DNA of 50,049 bases from an uncultured Paraglaciecola sp. (GCF_913058035.1 NZ_CAJXPA010000011.1:1-50049); one strand, 5' to 3'; positions 1 to 9,882 are shown, counted from the first letter of the stretch. Notes: a model not told the origin generated them from the sequence alone. A program made the numbers and translations.

Positions 1-220
1 ACAAACCAAACTAGTTTAAGTTTTACCTACTAGTTCCAGATCTTCACCAGTAAATACGAGGTAGCTGCGGGGTGTGTGGGCTGCTCTGATAATTTGAACT
101 ATGAACTATGAACTATAAAAAGCTGTTCTGTAATTTCCATATTTTGTAATGATAATTTATAGGTGATGTTCAATATATGATTATTGCTTAGTACTTAAAT
201 ATCCAAAGAGACAAACCATC
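1..220. other. Leader region before the antiporter gene
   Basis: No gene is visible here. The only structure I see is a 7-bp unit TGAACTA repeated three times in tandem at 95-115. The bases just before 221 contain a purine-rich stretch (AAAGAGA, about 204-210) that could serve as a weak ribosome binding site for the NhaC-type gene. Confidence 0.4.
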
Positions 221-1726
221 ATGTCCAATCCTGATATCACATCTATAATTCCCATATTTATTACCTTATGCCTGTCAATCAGTTCTCGCAATGTGGTGAT
301 TGGGTTGTTTGCAGGTGTAGTCAGCGCCGTGGTCATGCTGGTAGGGTTCAATCCCTTGGATGTCATGACAACACTGGTTAAAGAACATTTAGTGGACACC
401 TTAAGTGACAGTTATAATGCAGGAGTCATTGTGCTGTTAGTTTTTATTGGGGGGTTTGTGGCTCTGATGGAAAAATCTGGAGGTGGTCCAGCTTTTGCGC
501 TAACTATAGTGCGCCATATAAGTAGCAGAGGACATGCACAATTAGCCGCGTGGTGTGGGGGTATTTTTGTTTTTTACTCTGACTTGGGCACACCTCTTAT
601 TGTTGGTCCTGTATTTCGCCCCTTATTTGACAAGCTTAAGATTTCACGACAAAAACTGGCGTTTATTGTGGACTCGACTGCTTCACCCGTTGCTATTTTA
701 TTACCCTTTATCGGTTGGGGTATTTATATCATCAGCCTAATACAAAAAGAGTTTGATGGATTAGAGCAAAATATATCAGCTTGGCATAGTTTTATTCACG
801 CCATACCCTTTCAATTTTATGCAATTCTGGCCATCTTCATTGTGCCAGTGCTTATTTATGCGGGTCTGGATTTTGGTCCCATGGCCAAGGCAGAAAAAGC
901 TGCAAACCTTGCTATAGAGCAAACCATAATTGAAAGTAATACTAACAATGAGCAGGCTTTTACCCATAGCAAAGCTCGGTCTTCATTTGTGTTTATTCCT
1001 TTGCTGATCATGGCTACTGTATTGTGTGCAACTCTACTTCCGTTGGGTTTCCCCTTTGAAGAAGTTGCAGGATCGACTTTCCGTGCGGCCTTAACCAGTG
1101 CTTATTTCTTTGCCGCAGTCACTTTAATGTTAATGATGGCATACTACGGGGTTAGAACAGTAACTGAAGGAATTAGCATATATGTCCAAGGCATGGGCAA
1201 CATGATGCAGGTAGCAATAGTGCTTATTTTAGCTTGGACATTCAGTGGACTAGGTAATGAACTAGGAACAGCGACTTATATTGCTGAGCGAGCCCAAGAA
1301 GGCCTTCCCTATTGGTTATTGCCAGCTGTGGCATTTATGTTGTCTGGTATTATTTCTTTTAGCACAGGCTCGTCGTGGGGTACTTTTGCCATTATGTTTC
1401 CTTTAATGATCCCTACAGCCTTCGCCGTAGAAGCTTCTCTAGTTGTCAGTATTGGTGCCGTCCTATCTGGAGGGCTGTTTGGTGATCACTGTTCACCCAT
1501 TTCAGAAACTACAATACTATCCTCTACTGGTTCAGGGTGTCATCAGTTTGAACACTTTAGGACTCAGTTACCTTATGCGTCAATCAATGGTGGTATTGCC
1601 CTATGTTGCTTCATTTTTGCAGGTTTTCACCCTAATACATACTGGATATTTTTTGCACTATTAGTGCAAATTGCAATTTTTTACCTTTGTGCCAAAACAA
1701 GGACATTAAAATTGAAAAATTCGTAA
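221..1726 (+). CDS. NhaC-family Na+/H+ antiporter-like permease
   Basis: A 501-residue inner-membrane protein with about eleven hydrophobic segments, expected to exchange Na+ for H+ or to carry an organic substrate with Na+. The N-terminal half has an extended SDLGTPLIVGPVFRPLFD segment. The C-terminal half has STGSSWGTFAIMFPLMIP followed by GGLFGDHCSPISETTILSS, the conserved signature of NhaC and related ion-transporter-superfamily permeases. Length is normal for the family. The ATG at 221 begins directly at the first membrane segment. The gene stands alone: it faces ppc, with 267 bp of convergent spacer and no clear hairpin terminator. The family is clear; the substrate is not, because NhaC relatives include malate/lactate-Na+ exchangers. 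Confidence 0.85.
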   Translation: MSNPDITSIIPIFITLCLSISSRNVVIGLFAGVVSAVVMLVGFNPLDVMTTLVKEHLVDTLSDSYNAGVIVLLVFIGGFVALMEKSGGGPAFALTIVRHISSRGHAQLAAWCGGIFVFYSDLGTPLIVGPVFRPLFDKLKISRQKLAFIVDSTASPVAILLPFIGWGIYIISLIQKEFDGLEQNISAWHSFIHAIPFQFYAILAIFIVPVLIYAGLDFGPMAKAEKAANLAIEQTIIESNTNNEQAFTHSKARSSFVFIPLLIMATVLCATLLPLGFPFEEVAGSTFRAALTSAYFFAAVTLMLMMAYYGVRTVTEGISIYVQGMGNMMQVAIVLILAWTFSGLGNELGTATYIAERAQEGLPYWLLPAVAFMLSGIISFSTGSSWGTFAIMFPLMIPTAFAVEASLVVSIGAVLSGGLFGDHCSPISETTILSSTGSGCHQFEHFRTQLPYASINGGIALCCFIFAGFHPNTYWIFFALLVQIAIFYLCAKTRTLKLKNS

Positions 1727-1993
1727 GGTATATGAAATCGTTAATCTAACTGTATTCATATCGTGCAAAATCATAGGGCTGTGGAGTGTCATATCTGATG
1801 TTACGTTAACATTGGCATTTAAATGGTTATGGCCAATCATGTTATGTTGGCATAAGAGATGAATCAGCATGTTGGAGCACACAAAATTTATGTGCTTCAT
1901 TTAAAGTCGACTTCCATGTCGAGTTGTTTAGTCAGCTAAAGTTTTATTCCAAAAAGTCCCATCTTAAATCTGATGTAACCAGTCCAATAGATA

Positions 1994-4615
1994 TTAACCT
2001 GTGTTCCTCATACCTACTGCTATTCCTGCTATTGTCACCATCATGGCGCGTTCTAAAGTTGCGTCGTGTTCTTTATCATCTAATAGTCTTATCCTTTTAA
2101 GGAGTTCGATTTGTAGATAGTGCAAGGGTTGAAGGTAACTGGCACGAATATTCATGGATATTGAACCTTTCGGGTCGCTTTCCATTACGGTTTTTTGGTC
2201 AAGCAATTTAAGTAATAACTCAATACTTTGTTGTAACTCGGTTCGTAATGCATCGCCAAAATGTCTGAGTTCCTCAGGTACTAGACTTTGATCGTATTCT
2301 TGACTGATTTTTGGGTCGGCCTTAGCAAAAACCATGTCTAACATGGACAGGCGCGAATAAAAAAATGGCCAGTTAGTTAACATGTCTTGAATAGTATCTT
2401 TTTTACCAGCATCTAAAGAACTTTGTACAGCCTTCATCACTCCTAGCCAAGAGGGCAATACCATGCGAGTTTGAGCCCACGCAAATATCCAAGGGATAGC
2501 ACGTAAACTCTCAATGCCGCCTGTGGGTTTACGTTTAGCAGGACGACTGCCAAGTGGCAATTTACCTAATTCTTGTTCTGGTGTGGCCACACGAAAGTAA
2601 GGTACAAAGTTCTCATCATGTCTAACAATTTGACGGTAATTATCGCGTCCATCTGCAGCCATTTTTATCATCGCTTCGCGCCATTCTTTTTTGGGAGCTG
2701 GCGGTGGTAAAATTAGTGCTTCTAATATCGCACTAGCGTACATAGCTAAGCTGCGCTGCGCTAAAATAGGCATACCGAATTTATAACGAATGGTTTCTCC
2801 TTGTTCGGTGACTCTAAAACCGCCAGTTAATGAGCCTGGTGGTTGTGAAAGTATCGCTGCGTGTGCGGGTAAACCACCACGCCCAATAGTACCGCCTCGT
2901 CCATGAAATAGTGTAAGCCCGATATCGTTTTCTGCGGCTAGGGCGACTAGGGCTTCTTGTGACTCATACTGGGCCCAACCAGCAGCCATTGCACCAGCAT
3001 CTTTAGCCGAGTCTGAGTAGCCAATCATCACATATTGATGGCCCTGAATATATCCTCGATACCAACCAATAGAAAATAGTTTTTTGGTCACACTAGCAGC
3101 AGCATTTAAGTCGTCTAATGTCTCAAACAAAGGGGCCACAGGCATCGGCCATGTTACGCCTAGTTCTTTGAGTAATAAATTTACACTCAAAACGTCTGAA
3201 GGCAAACTAGCCATAGAGATGATATAAATACCAAAGCCGTCTTTACCGTTTTGGGCAATGACTTTACAGGTGTCTAGCACTTCCTGTACATCTTCACTAG
3301 GTTGCCATGCTGGCGGGAATAATGGTCGTTTTGAACCTAACTCTCTTAGTAAAAAAGCCTGTTTATCATCTTCACTCCACTGTCCGTAATCACCTAAGCC
3401 TAAGTGACGTGTCAGTTCAGAAAATACATTTGCGTGCCTTTCTGAGTCTTGGCGAACGTCCAATTTCAGTAAATGTACGCCAAAACAATGAACCCTGCGG
3501 ATAGTGTTTTGTAGATGCCCTTGAGCTATTACAGACATACCACATGTCTGTAATGAGTGATAACAAGCCATTAAAGGAGCCAGTAATTGTTCTTTGTTGT
3601 CAACCCAGTCAGTCATATCGACAGGTAAACCTTTTAGCTTGTCGATTATGCCTACTTGTGTTTTGATTAATTTGTCTAAAAGCGGTCTTAAAACTGCACG
3701 ATAAGGTTCTAGTTCATCGCCTACCTGAGCCCTGAGAGTTTCATCGCAATCGCTCATTGATAACTCTGTTTGCAAAATATCAATGTCTTTGGCAAAAAGC
3801 TTGGCAGCACGTTTGCGTGCTAAAAGTAAGACTTGTTCCGTCACTTTTGACGTAACGAAAGGATTACCATCTCTATCGCCACCCATCCATGAACCAAATT
3901 TTACAGGTGATACATCTAAGGGAATGGCTAAACCAAATTTGTCGACAAAACGTTTATCTAATTCACGAATAAAGTCGGGTACGGCTTCCCATAGTGAGTT
4001 CTCAATGACTGAAAATCCCCACCGCGCTTCGTCAACAGGAGTCGGCCTAATAGTTCGTATTTCTTCGGTGTGCCAAGCTTGACTAATTAGTTCAGCAATG
4101 CGGGTTTCAACCTTGTCTCGCTCTACTTCATTAATGTCTGATACATGCACTTTACTAAGACATTCGGCAAGCTCGCTGTGTTTGTGGATCAATGTTCGAC
4201 GAGTCACTTCTGTTGGGTGAGCAGTCAATACCAATTCAATATTTAAGTGTTCCAAGGCTTTTTCAAACGTATCAGCCTTGATACCTGCTTGATCTAAATG
4301 ACTAAACAAAGTGTCGATAGGGTCAACTTGATCATTATTACTATTGAATTCTTGCTCGGCAATATTGGCTAAATTTAAAAATTGGGAAAAAGCTCTACCT
4401 ACTGTAAGTAGCTCATCATTTTTCAATTCAGTAAATAGTTGCTTAACACGTTTGGCACATTCTTCATCACCTTGATGGGCTTTTCGACCGTCCTTCCTAA
4501 CAGCTTCAATTCTCTCTAACCACTGCTCACCTAGCTGATCACGTATGGTGTCACCTAATACAGTCCCTAAATTACGTACTGTTCCTATTAACTGAGAATC
4601 CAAAACCTGTGACAT
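1994..4615 (-). CDS. ppc: Phosphoenolpyruvate carboxylase
   Basis: Carboxylates phosphoenolpyruvate with bicarbonate to oxaloacetate, the anaplerotic feed of the TCA cycle; cytoplasmic. The product of about 873 residues is close to the 883 of the E. coli enzyme and is intact. VLTAHPTEVTRRTL carries the catalytic His, FHGRGGTIGRGGLPAHAAIL is the glycine/arginine-rich active-site loop, and the protein ends in the family-typical MRNTG. An ATG at 4627 is also in frame, but I chose 4615 because GGAG (complement of 4622-4625) sits six bases ahead of it, inside the longer reading. The gene is divergent from the fklB-like gene. Identification is secure. Confidence 0.97.
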   Translation of the reverse strand: MSQVLDSQLIGTVRNLGTVLGDTIRDQLGEQWLERIEAVRKDGRKAHQGDEECAKRVKQLFTELKNDELLTVGRAFSQFLNLANIAEQEFNSNNDQVDPIDTLFSHLDQAGIKADTFEKALEHLNIELVLTAHPTEVTRRTLIHKHSELAECLSKVHVSDINEVERDKVETRIAELISQAWHTEEIRTIRPTPVDEARWGFSVIENSLWEAVPDFIRELDKRFVDKFGLAIPLDVSPVKFGSWMGGDRDGNPFVTSKVTEQVLLLARKRAAKLFAKDIDILQTELSMSDCDETLRAQVGDELEPYRAVLRPLLDKLIKTQVGIIDKLKGLPVDMTDWVDNKEQLLAPLMACYHSLQTCGMSVIAQGHLQNTIRRVHCFGVHLLKLDVRQDSERHANVFSELTRHLGLGDYGQWSEDDKQAFLLRELGSKRPLFPPAWQPSEDVQEVLDTCKVIAQNGKDGFGIYIISMASLPSDVLSVNLLLKELGVTWPMPVAPLFETLDDLNAAASVTKKLFSIGWYRGYIQGHQYVMIGYSDSAKDAGAMAAGWAQYESQEALVALAAENDIGLTLFHGRGGTIGRGGLPAHAAILSQPPGSLTGGFRVTEQGETIRYKFGMPILAQRSLAMYASAILEALILPPPAPKKEWREAMIKMAADGRDNYRQIVRHDENFVPYFRVATPEQELGKLPLGSRPAKRKPTGGIESLRAIPWIFAWAQTRMVLPSWLGVMKAVQSSLDAGKKDTIQDMLTNWPFFYSRLSMLDMVFAKADPKISQEYDQSLVPEELRHFGDALRTELQQSIELLLKLLDQKTVMESDPKGSISMNIRASYLQPLHYLQIELLKRIRLLDDKEHDATLERAMMVTIAGIAVGMRNTG

Positions 4616-4794
4616 ATACGTCTCCATAATTGATAAAATACTGAATATAAGATACTTAGATGTAAACTATTTGTCTAAGTAAATAGGGCTATTAATCATT
4701 CCTAAATGTGTTTATTGAAGTGATTTATCTATATACTTGCGTGCTTTTACAGCAATAGTGTCAAAAGCTTTTTTAGAAAAAGAAAGTGAACGGC

Positions 4795-5430
4795 ATGTCA
4801 GGAGCCAAAGTGTCAGAAAAATTTACCAGCATAGAAACACAAGCAAGTTACGGTATTGGTCTACAGATGGGCGAACAGCTGCGCGCTAACCCTTTCGAGG
4901 GTTTAGATATCGCAGCAGTGCAAGAAGGTCTTGCCGATGCGTTTAATAATCAACCTGCTCAGGTTGATAACGATACTTTGCGTGCTGCATTCAATGAGAT
5001 ACATGAAATCATGCAAGCAGCTAAATCAGTCGAATTTGCAGAAGTCATTACTCAAGGCGAAGAGTATTTAGCACAAAATGCTGAACGTGAAGAAATTACA
5101 GTGACTGAAAGTGGCCTTCAATATGAAGTCGTTAGTCAAGGCGAAGGCGAAGTGCCAACTTTGAATTCAACTGTACGTGTGCACTATCATGGCACCTTAT
5201 TAGATGGAAGTGTATTTGATAGTTCTTATGACCGTGGTCAGCCTGCTGAATTTCCAGTAAGTGGCGTGATCAAAGGTTGGACTGAAGCACTTCAGTTTAT
5301 GAAAACAGGTACTAAGTTGAAATTGCATGTTCCAGCCGAGCTAGCCTACGGTGAACAGGGTGCAGGAGGCGCGATTGGCCCCCACAGCACACTAGTATTT
5401 GATGTTGAATTACTCGATATCATTTCTTAG
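4795..5430 (+). CDS. fklB: FKBP-type peptidyl-prolyl cis-trans isomerase, FklB type
   Basis: Catalyses cis-trans isomerisation of proline peptide bonds during folding. The N-terminal alpha-helical dimerisation domain (residues about 1-110, starting with the family-typical ASYGIGLQMGEQL) is followed by an FKBP catalytic domain with VRVHYHGTLLDGSVFDSSYDRG, the FPVSGVIKGWTEAL segment and the ELAYGEQGAGGAIGPHSTLVFDVELL ending (here only described, family pattern). There is no signal peptide, which fits FklB rather than periplasmic FkpA. A GTG at 4786 is a possible earlier start; I prefer the ATG at 4795 because it gives the usual N-terminal length. A strong terminator follows at once, so it is probably monocistronic. 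Confidence 0.9.
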   Translation: MSGAKVSEKFTSIETQASYGIGLQMGEQLRANPFEGLDIAAVQEGLADAFNNQPAQVDNDTLRAAFNEIHEIMQAAKSVEFAEVITQGEEYLAQNAEREEITVTESGLQYEVVSQGEGEVPTLNSTVRVHYHGTLLDGSVFDSSYDRGQPAEFPVSGVIKGWTEALQFMKTGTKLKLHVPAELAYGEQGAGGAIGPHSTLVFDVELLDIIS

Positions 5431-5449
5431 TTATTAATTTGTAAATGCT

Positions 5450-5472
5450 AAGGCCGGTTTCCGGCCTTTTTT
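5450..5472 (+). terminator. Rho-independent terminator after fklB
   Basis: Perfect 8-bp stem AAGGCCGG / CCGGCCTT with a TTT loop, running into six T residues, twenty bases after the stop codon of the fklB-like gene. Confidence 0.93.
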
Positions 5473-5924
5473 GTCGCTTTTATTTAGATTATTGATTATT
5501 TGAAAAAAAATCCGGGTGTTTCTAGCACTATTTTTGCTTAATGATCTAAACATCAACCAACAGACTATCTGTTGGAATGAGCCGTTTCGCTATGATTGGG
5601 TGGGGTATAAATAGTATTCAACCAAATGATGATTGTTGTTAGATATCGATGCGACTGATGAACAAACAGAAAATACCTACCACGAAGGTAAATTGCCATG
5701 TCAGGCATCTTAGTCACGAATGCTTTAAGTAAATAACTAAAGCGCAAGAATCAATAGACAAGTATTAAAACATGCGTCGAACAAGCATCAGTAACATCAG
5801 ATTGTTAAAAAGAAAAATACGGCTACCGGAAATAATTTTGCATCGGTATTCTATTGAGTATTGTATTCTTTAATAAGTTACCGATATTTCTAAAAATTGA
5901 AGTCATATGACCGAGGGAGAATCA
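5473..5924. other. Intergenic region before the receiver gene
   Basis: About 450 bp with no convincing coding sequence on either strand; reading frames are short and lack a ribosome binding site. It should hold the promoter for the receiver protein gene, but I cannot pick out a convincing -35/-10 pair. Confidence 0.4.
5913..5920 (+). promoter_or_regulatory. Ribosome binding site that sets the receiver gene start
   Basis: GAGGGAGA lies four to seven bases ahead of the ATG at 5925. It falls inside the longer reading that would start at the ATG at 5907, so it argues for 5925 as the true start. Confidence 0.7.
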
Positions 5925-6314
5925 ATGTATAACTGTAACATTGTGGTAATTGATGATGATATTAATATTCTTGAAATGGTCCAGCTCATTCTTGAAGAGG
6001 TAATATCAGGTGAAATTTATGTTTTTTCTGATAGCAAACAAGCCTTAGATTATGTGAAAAGTGACAGTATGAACAATATTTCATTAGTGATATGTGATTG
6101 GTTAATGCCGGAAGTCACTGGTTTAGAAATACTCGCCGCACTTCGAAAGTCTAAATCACATTGTCCATTTTTGATGTTAACCGCCAGCGCAACCAAACAG
6201 TTGGTTGTTGATGCTATGCGCTTAGGCGCAACTGACTTTAGTGTTAAACCTTTGCACACTCATGACCTGATCAATAAAGTTGAGCGACTTATCCTCGATG
6301 CAGATGGCGAATAA
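5925..6314 (+). CDS. Stand-alone CheY-like response regulator receiver protein
   Basis: A 129-residue protein made of one receiver domain with no output domain. VVIDDDINILEM gives the acidic Mg2+-binding pair, VICDWLMPEVTG the phosphoacceptor Asp, LTASA the conserved Thr, and SVKPL the conserved Lys. Such proteins act by protein-protein contacts (chemotaxis, phosphorelay, allosteric control) after phosphorylation by a histidine kinase. No kinase or chemotaxis gene lies nearby, so the partner is unknown. The start at 5925 is set by GAGGGAGA just upstream. Confidence 0.9.
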   Translation: MYNCNIVVIDDDINILEMVQLILEEVISGEIYVFSDSKQALDYVKSDSMNNISLVICDWLMPEVTGLEILAALRKSKSHCPFLMLTASATKQLVVDAMRLGATDFSVKPLHTHDLINKVERLILDADGE

Positions 6315-6361
6315 AGACGTTTCTCATTTTCTCTAGCCTTTTAATTTAAGCGATACTATTT

Positions 6362-7510
6362 ATGAATTTTGACAAAATTATCGACAGAACATCCAGTTAT
6401 GCACTCAAATGGGAAAGATACAAAGGCCGCGACATCTTGCCTATGTGGATTGCAGATACAGAATTTAGATGTGCCGAACCTATTTTAGACGCTCTTAAAG
6501 AACGAACAGAGCATGGTTTGATGGGGTATACCCTGCCCAATGACCATGTAACAGCGAATCAAGCCGTTGTAGATTGGTTAGCGCGCCAATATGATTGGAA
6601 TATTTCAGCAGACTGGATCGTGTGGACACCTGGTGTAGTGCCTGCATTTAATGTGGCCTGTAAGGCAGTTTGTCAGCCTGGTGATAAGGTGTTGATCCAA
6701 ACACCTAATTATCCACCACTTATCGCTGCCCCAAAACTAAATGACTTAGTTAAAGTTGACATAGGCACAGTAGAAGTTGACGGTCGTTTGATTATTGACT
6801 TTGATGACTTTGAAAAACAAGCAACCGATCCTGCGTGTAAGCTGTTCATAATGTGTAATCCAATGAACCCAGTTGGGACTGTACTCACTTCACAAGAATT
6901 ACAACGTATCGCTGATATTTGCATTAATAACAATGTGATGCTGTGTTCAGATGAAATTCATTGCGACATTATTCTAGATGAAAATGCCAAACATATTCCG
7001 GCAGGAAAATTAGCAGGTTTTAAGGGACAAGCCATCACGCTTATGGCTGCAAGTAAAACCTTTAATGTGGCAGGCTTAGGTACGTCTTTTGCGATTATTG
7101 AAGATTCTGTTGTTAGACACAAGTTTAACGTTGCAGCTAAAGGCATGGTGCCATGGGTAACTGTTTTAGGCTTAGCTGCCACGCAAGCTGCTTTTACGCA
7201 GTGTGATGATTGGCATCAGGCATTTTTACAATATCTACGAGGTAATAGAGATTTTTTGGTTGCCGAAATCGCTAAAATTAGCGGGCTGAAATTGCTGACT
7301 CCTCAAGCAACATTTTTAGCTTGGATTGATGCTAGTGGCTTAGGAGTTGAAAATCCTCAAAAACACTTTGAGGATTTAGGTGTTGGTCCATCTCCTGGTG
7401 CAGATTTTGGCGACAAAAGTTGCGTGCGTATCAACTTCGGTTGCCCGCGCTCTGAATTAGAGCGCGCCATTGAATTAATTAAAGCAGGATGCCTTAATCT
7501 TAAAAACTAA
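6362..7510 (+). CDS. MalY/PatB-family PLP-dependent C-S lyase or aminotransferase
   Basis: A 382-residue fold-type I PLP enzyme. The N-terminal motif KWERYKGRDILPMWIADTEF, together with TPGVVPAF, CNPMNPVG, CSDEIHCDI (Asp contacting the cofactor ring nitrogen) and AASKTFNVAGL (Schiff-base Lys), is the MalY/PatB pattern. These enzymes cleave cystathionine to homocysteine, pyruvate and ammonia, and some also transaminate. It probably acts in the cytoplasm in sulfur amino acid metabolism. Its 3' end overlaps the 3' end of the opposite-strand TonB receptor gene by 11 bp. Family is firm; exact substrate is inferred. Confidence 0.87.
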   Translation: MNFDKIIDRTSSYALKWERYKGRDILPMWIADTEFRCAEPILDALKERTEHGLMGYTLPNDHVTANQAVVDWLARQYDWNISADWIVWTPGVVPAFNVACKAVCQPGDKVLIQTPNYPPLIAAPKLNDLVKVDIGTVEVDGRLIIDFDDFEKQATDPACKLFIMCNPMNPVGTVLTSQELQRIADICINNNVMLCSDEIHCDIILDENAKHIPAGKLAGFKGQAITLMAASKTFNVAGLGTSFAIIEDSVVRHKFNVAAKGMVPWVTVLGLAATQAAFTQCDDWHQAFLQYLRGNRDFLVAEIAKISGLKLLTPQATFLAWIDASGLGVENPQKHFEDLGVGPSPGADFGDKSCVRINFGCPRSELERAIELIKAGCLNLKN

Positions 7511-9722
7511 CTTTAGCACCTAGTACAAACGAGCGAGCAGGTAAGGGTGCATCATCTTTTAGAAATGAGCTGTGCACTCTTGCTAATTCGTTGGTTAAGT
7601 TATTAGCTTTCAGATAAAACTTCATGTCGGTGTCATCTAGGCTTAAGTAATAATTAAAAGCGGCAGAAACTAATGTATAACCATCGGTTTGTGTCTCAAA
7701 GTCAGCAATCTTATCCTGCTTTGAATAATATGTAGCGCCGAGTTCTGCATGCCAATTACCCTGTTCCCAATGAAACTCTGTTCCAAAACGCATTGAGGGT
7801 ATTCTAGGTAAATTAGTATTTTCAACATCACTGTTAGTCAATTTTGCTCGAGTAAAGTCGGTAAAGGCACTAACGCGTAGGTTATCATTTAGATGCCAAT
7901 CAACCTCTGCTTCAAAGCCATAAAGCTTGGCGTCTTGCTGATTAAATACATATACAGGCAAACCTTCCTCTTCATGTTCTTCGTCATCATGCCCTTCGGC
8001 TTCTAGTTCTTCGCCTGCGTGTTCTTCTTCGTTCTCATGAAACTCTAATCCAGTATTTTGCTGGAATAAGTAGTTATCAATTTGGTTATAAAAAACACTA
8101 AAGTTGGCATGTAAATGTTCAGTTTGCACCCGATAGGTCAAATCCAAATTATTAGATACTTCCTTCTTGGTCTCCTGATTAGACTGTAAAAGAGTAAATT
8201 CCAAATCATTAGGATCACTGTCATCTATTACCAGATCAAAACCTGCACCTACTTCGAAGGTCGATGTGCTTATATGAATACCATTTGAAAAAATTTCAGC
8301 TGATGAAGGCGCGCGTTCAGAGTGTGCATAATTAACTGCGAAAGATTGGTCTTCATCCACTTGATATACAAAGCCTGCTGAAAGGCTATTTGCTGTATAA
8401 CTCACCTCGTCAAAATCAGCATTGACCTCGCTATTAGTGAAAAAAGCATTGTCAGGTTTGTGAGAAACATGTTCGAGCCTAGCACCTAACTGCCATAAAA
8501 AGTTGCCAATTGTTTTTTCTTCGAGCACAAATAAGGCGTTACTGATGCTTTCAGTTGAGGGAGTGAAAGCTTCTTCACCAACAGCAGAAAAGTCAGAGTT
8601 TTTGTAATGTAAACCCACTACACCTTGCCAACCACCTACGGCGGCATGTTTTGCCCATAAGCGCGATTCAAGAGAGTCATTTTTAAAAGTGGTACCTACT
8701 TCGCCTCCTTCAATTTCACTATGTTGATACTCCGTATATGCGTTATGCCAATGTGCTTCTGTGAACCAACCAGATAGATTTTTCCAATCGACAACCGATT
8801 GAAAGCGATCTTGTTTCATACGTGCAAAGACGGCTTCCTCTTCTTCCATCTCTTCGTCATGTCCTTCTTCGTCATGTCCTTCTTCGTCGTCATGGCCTTC
8901 TTCCTCATGCTCATCATGAGCATGGCCTGGTATACCATAATCTGTTTCTAATCTGCCGTAAGCTAGTGATAAGGTAACATCATCACCAATCCAACCTGCG
9001 CCTAAAGTAAAGCCTTGAGAATCTATATCTGAATTTTCTAAGGTATCTACTATGTCACCGTCTTCAAGGGTGAAATCAGGAATATCATAATCATCTGATT
9101 TTCGGCTAAAAGCATCTAAGTGCCATGCGAATTTGTCTTGTCCGCCATTGATGTCTGTGGATACCGTGCGTTCATTTGACACTGTGTCATGTAAAGCGCT
9201 GACTCTTCCATTTAGTCCTTCTTGACGCGTTTTAGGTAAGCGATTATCCACCACATTTACTACACCACCAATTGCCCCACTGCCGTACAGTAAAGTTGAT
9301 GGGCCACGTAGTACTTCTATTTGAGTTGCCGTAGAAGCTTCTGTGGTAGCAATATGGTCAGGACCCACGCGTGATGCATCGGAGCTATCCATTCCGTTTT
9401 GTAATACTTTCACTCTTGGTCCATCTAAACCACGAATAATTGGACTGCTTGCTACAGGTCCAAAGTAAGTACTATTCACTCCTGGTACTGATTTAAGGGT
9501 TTCCCCTAATGTAGCACTTTGATTTTTTTCTAATTCTTCACCGCTTAAAATAGAAACCGGTGTGGAAGACTGTAAAACAGAACGACCAAGTGGAGAGGCC
9601 GTGATAATCAGTTTCTCAATATCACTTTCATCTTTTTGAGTGGGTTTGTCTTCAGACAAAGCGGGACGACTAGCAATAACGGCTAATATTATTAAGGTGA
9701 TTTTTGATAGATTAAAAGGCAT
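7500..9722 (-). CDS. TonB-dependent outer membrane receptor, probable zinc receptor (ZnuD-like)
   Basis: A 740-residue outer-membrane receptor with a signal peptide (residues 1 to about 23), a plug domain (IIRGLDGPRVKVLQNGMD, IEVLRGPSTLLYGSGAIGGVVNV) and a beta-barrel ending in FVLGAKVSF with the C-terminal Phe. Two extracellular-type loops are extremely rich in His, Asp and Glu: about residues 267-297 and 561-587. ZnuD of Neisseria has a comparable His-rich loop for zinc capture. A near-consensus Zur operator lies 28-46 bp upstream of the start. Together these indicate TonB-driven zinc import when zinc is scarce. The ABC importer ZnuABC is not in this window. Copper or nickel remain possible substrates, but the operator favours zinc. 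Confidence 0.85.
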   Translation of the reverse strand: MPFNLSKITLIILAVIASRPALSEDKPTQKDESDIEKLIITASPLGRSVLQSSTPVSILSGEELEKNQSATLGETLKSVPGVNSTYFGPVASSPIIRGLDGPRVKVLQNGMDSSDASRVGPDHIATTEASTATQIEVLRGPSTLLYGSGAIGGVVNVVDNRLPKTRQEGLNGRVSALHDTVSNERTVSTDINGGQDKFAWHLDAFSRKSDDYDIPDFTLEDGDIVDTLENSDIDSQGFTLGAGWIGDDVTLSLAYGRLETDYGIPGHAHDEHEEEGHDDEEGHDEEGHDEEMEEEEAVFARMKQDRFQSVVDWKNLSGWFTEAHWHNAYTEYQHSEIEGGEVGTTFKNDSLESRLWAKHAAVGGWQGVVGLHYKNSDFSAVGEEAFTPSTESISNALFVLEEKTIGNFLWQLGARLEHVSHKPDNAFFTNSEVNADFDEVSYTANSLSAGFVYQVDEDQSFAVNYAHSERAPSSAEIFSNGIHISTSTFEVGAGFDLVIDDSDPNDLEFTLLQSNQETKKEVSNNLDLTYRVQTEHLHANFSVFYNQIDNYLFQQNTGLEFHENEEEHAGEELEAEGHDDEEHEEEGLPVYVFNQQDAKLYGFEAEVDWHLNDNLRVSAFTDFTRAKLTNSDVENTNLPRIPSMRFGTEFHWEQGNWHAELGATYYSKQDKIADFETQTDGYTLVSAAFNYYLSLDDTDMKFYLKANNLTNELARVHSSFLKDDAPLPARSFVLGAKVSF

Positions 9723-9747
9723 AAGGCACTAAAAAATAACTGATAAG

Positions 9748-9770
9748 GTAATGTTATACTATAACATTTA
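9748..9770 (-). promoter_or_regulatory. Zur (zinc uptake regulator) operator
   Basis: A 19-bp perfect palindrome, AATGTTATACTATAACATT, at 9750-9768. It matches the core of the known gammaproteobacterial Zur box (GAAATGTTATANTATAACATTTC without its outer bases). It is placed 28 bp upstream of the receptor start, where bound Zn-Zur would block transcription, and about 115 bp upstream of the divergent UPF0149 gene, which it might also affect. Confidence 0.87.
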
Positions 9771-9882
9771 CGCGTCAGTGCAATCACTTTTTGAAAAAAT
9801 CGTCTCAGCTGTTAACCTACAGTATCTTAAAGAGATAGATATTTCTTAGTTACAACAAGGCAAAGGTTAGTCATCTTAGGTT

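Noticed and set aside
5565-5747. 60-codon minus-strand frame in the spacer before the receiver gene
   Set aside because: No ribosome binding site and no protein-like pattern.
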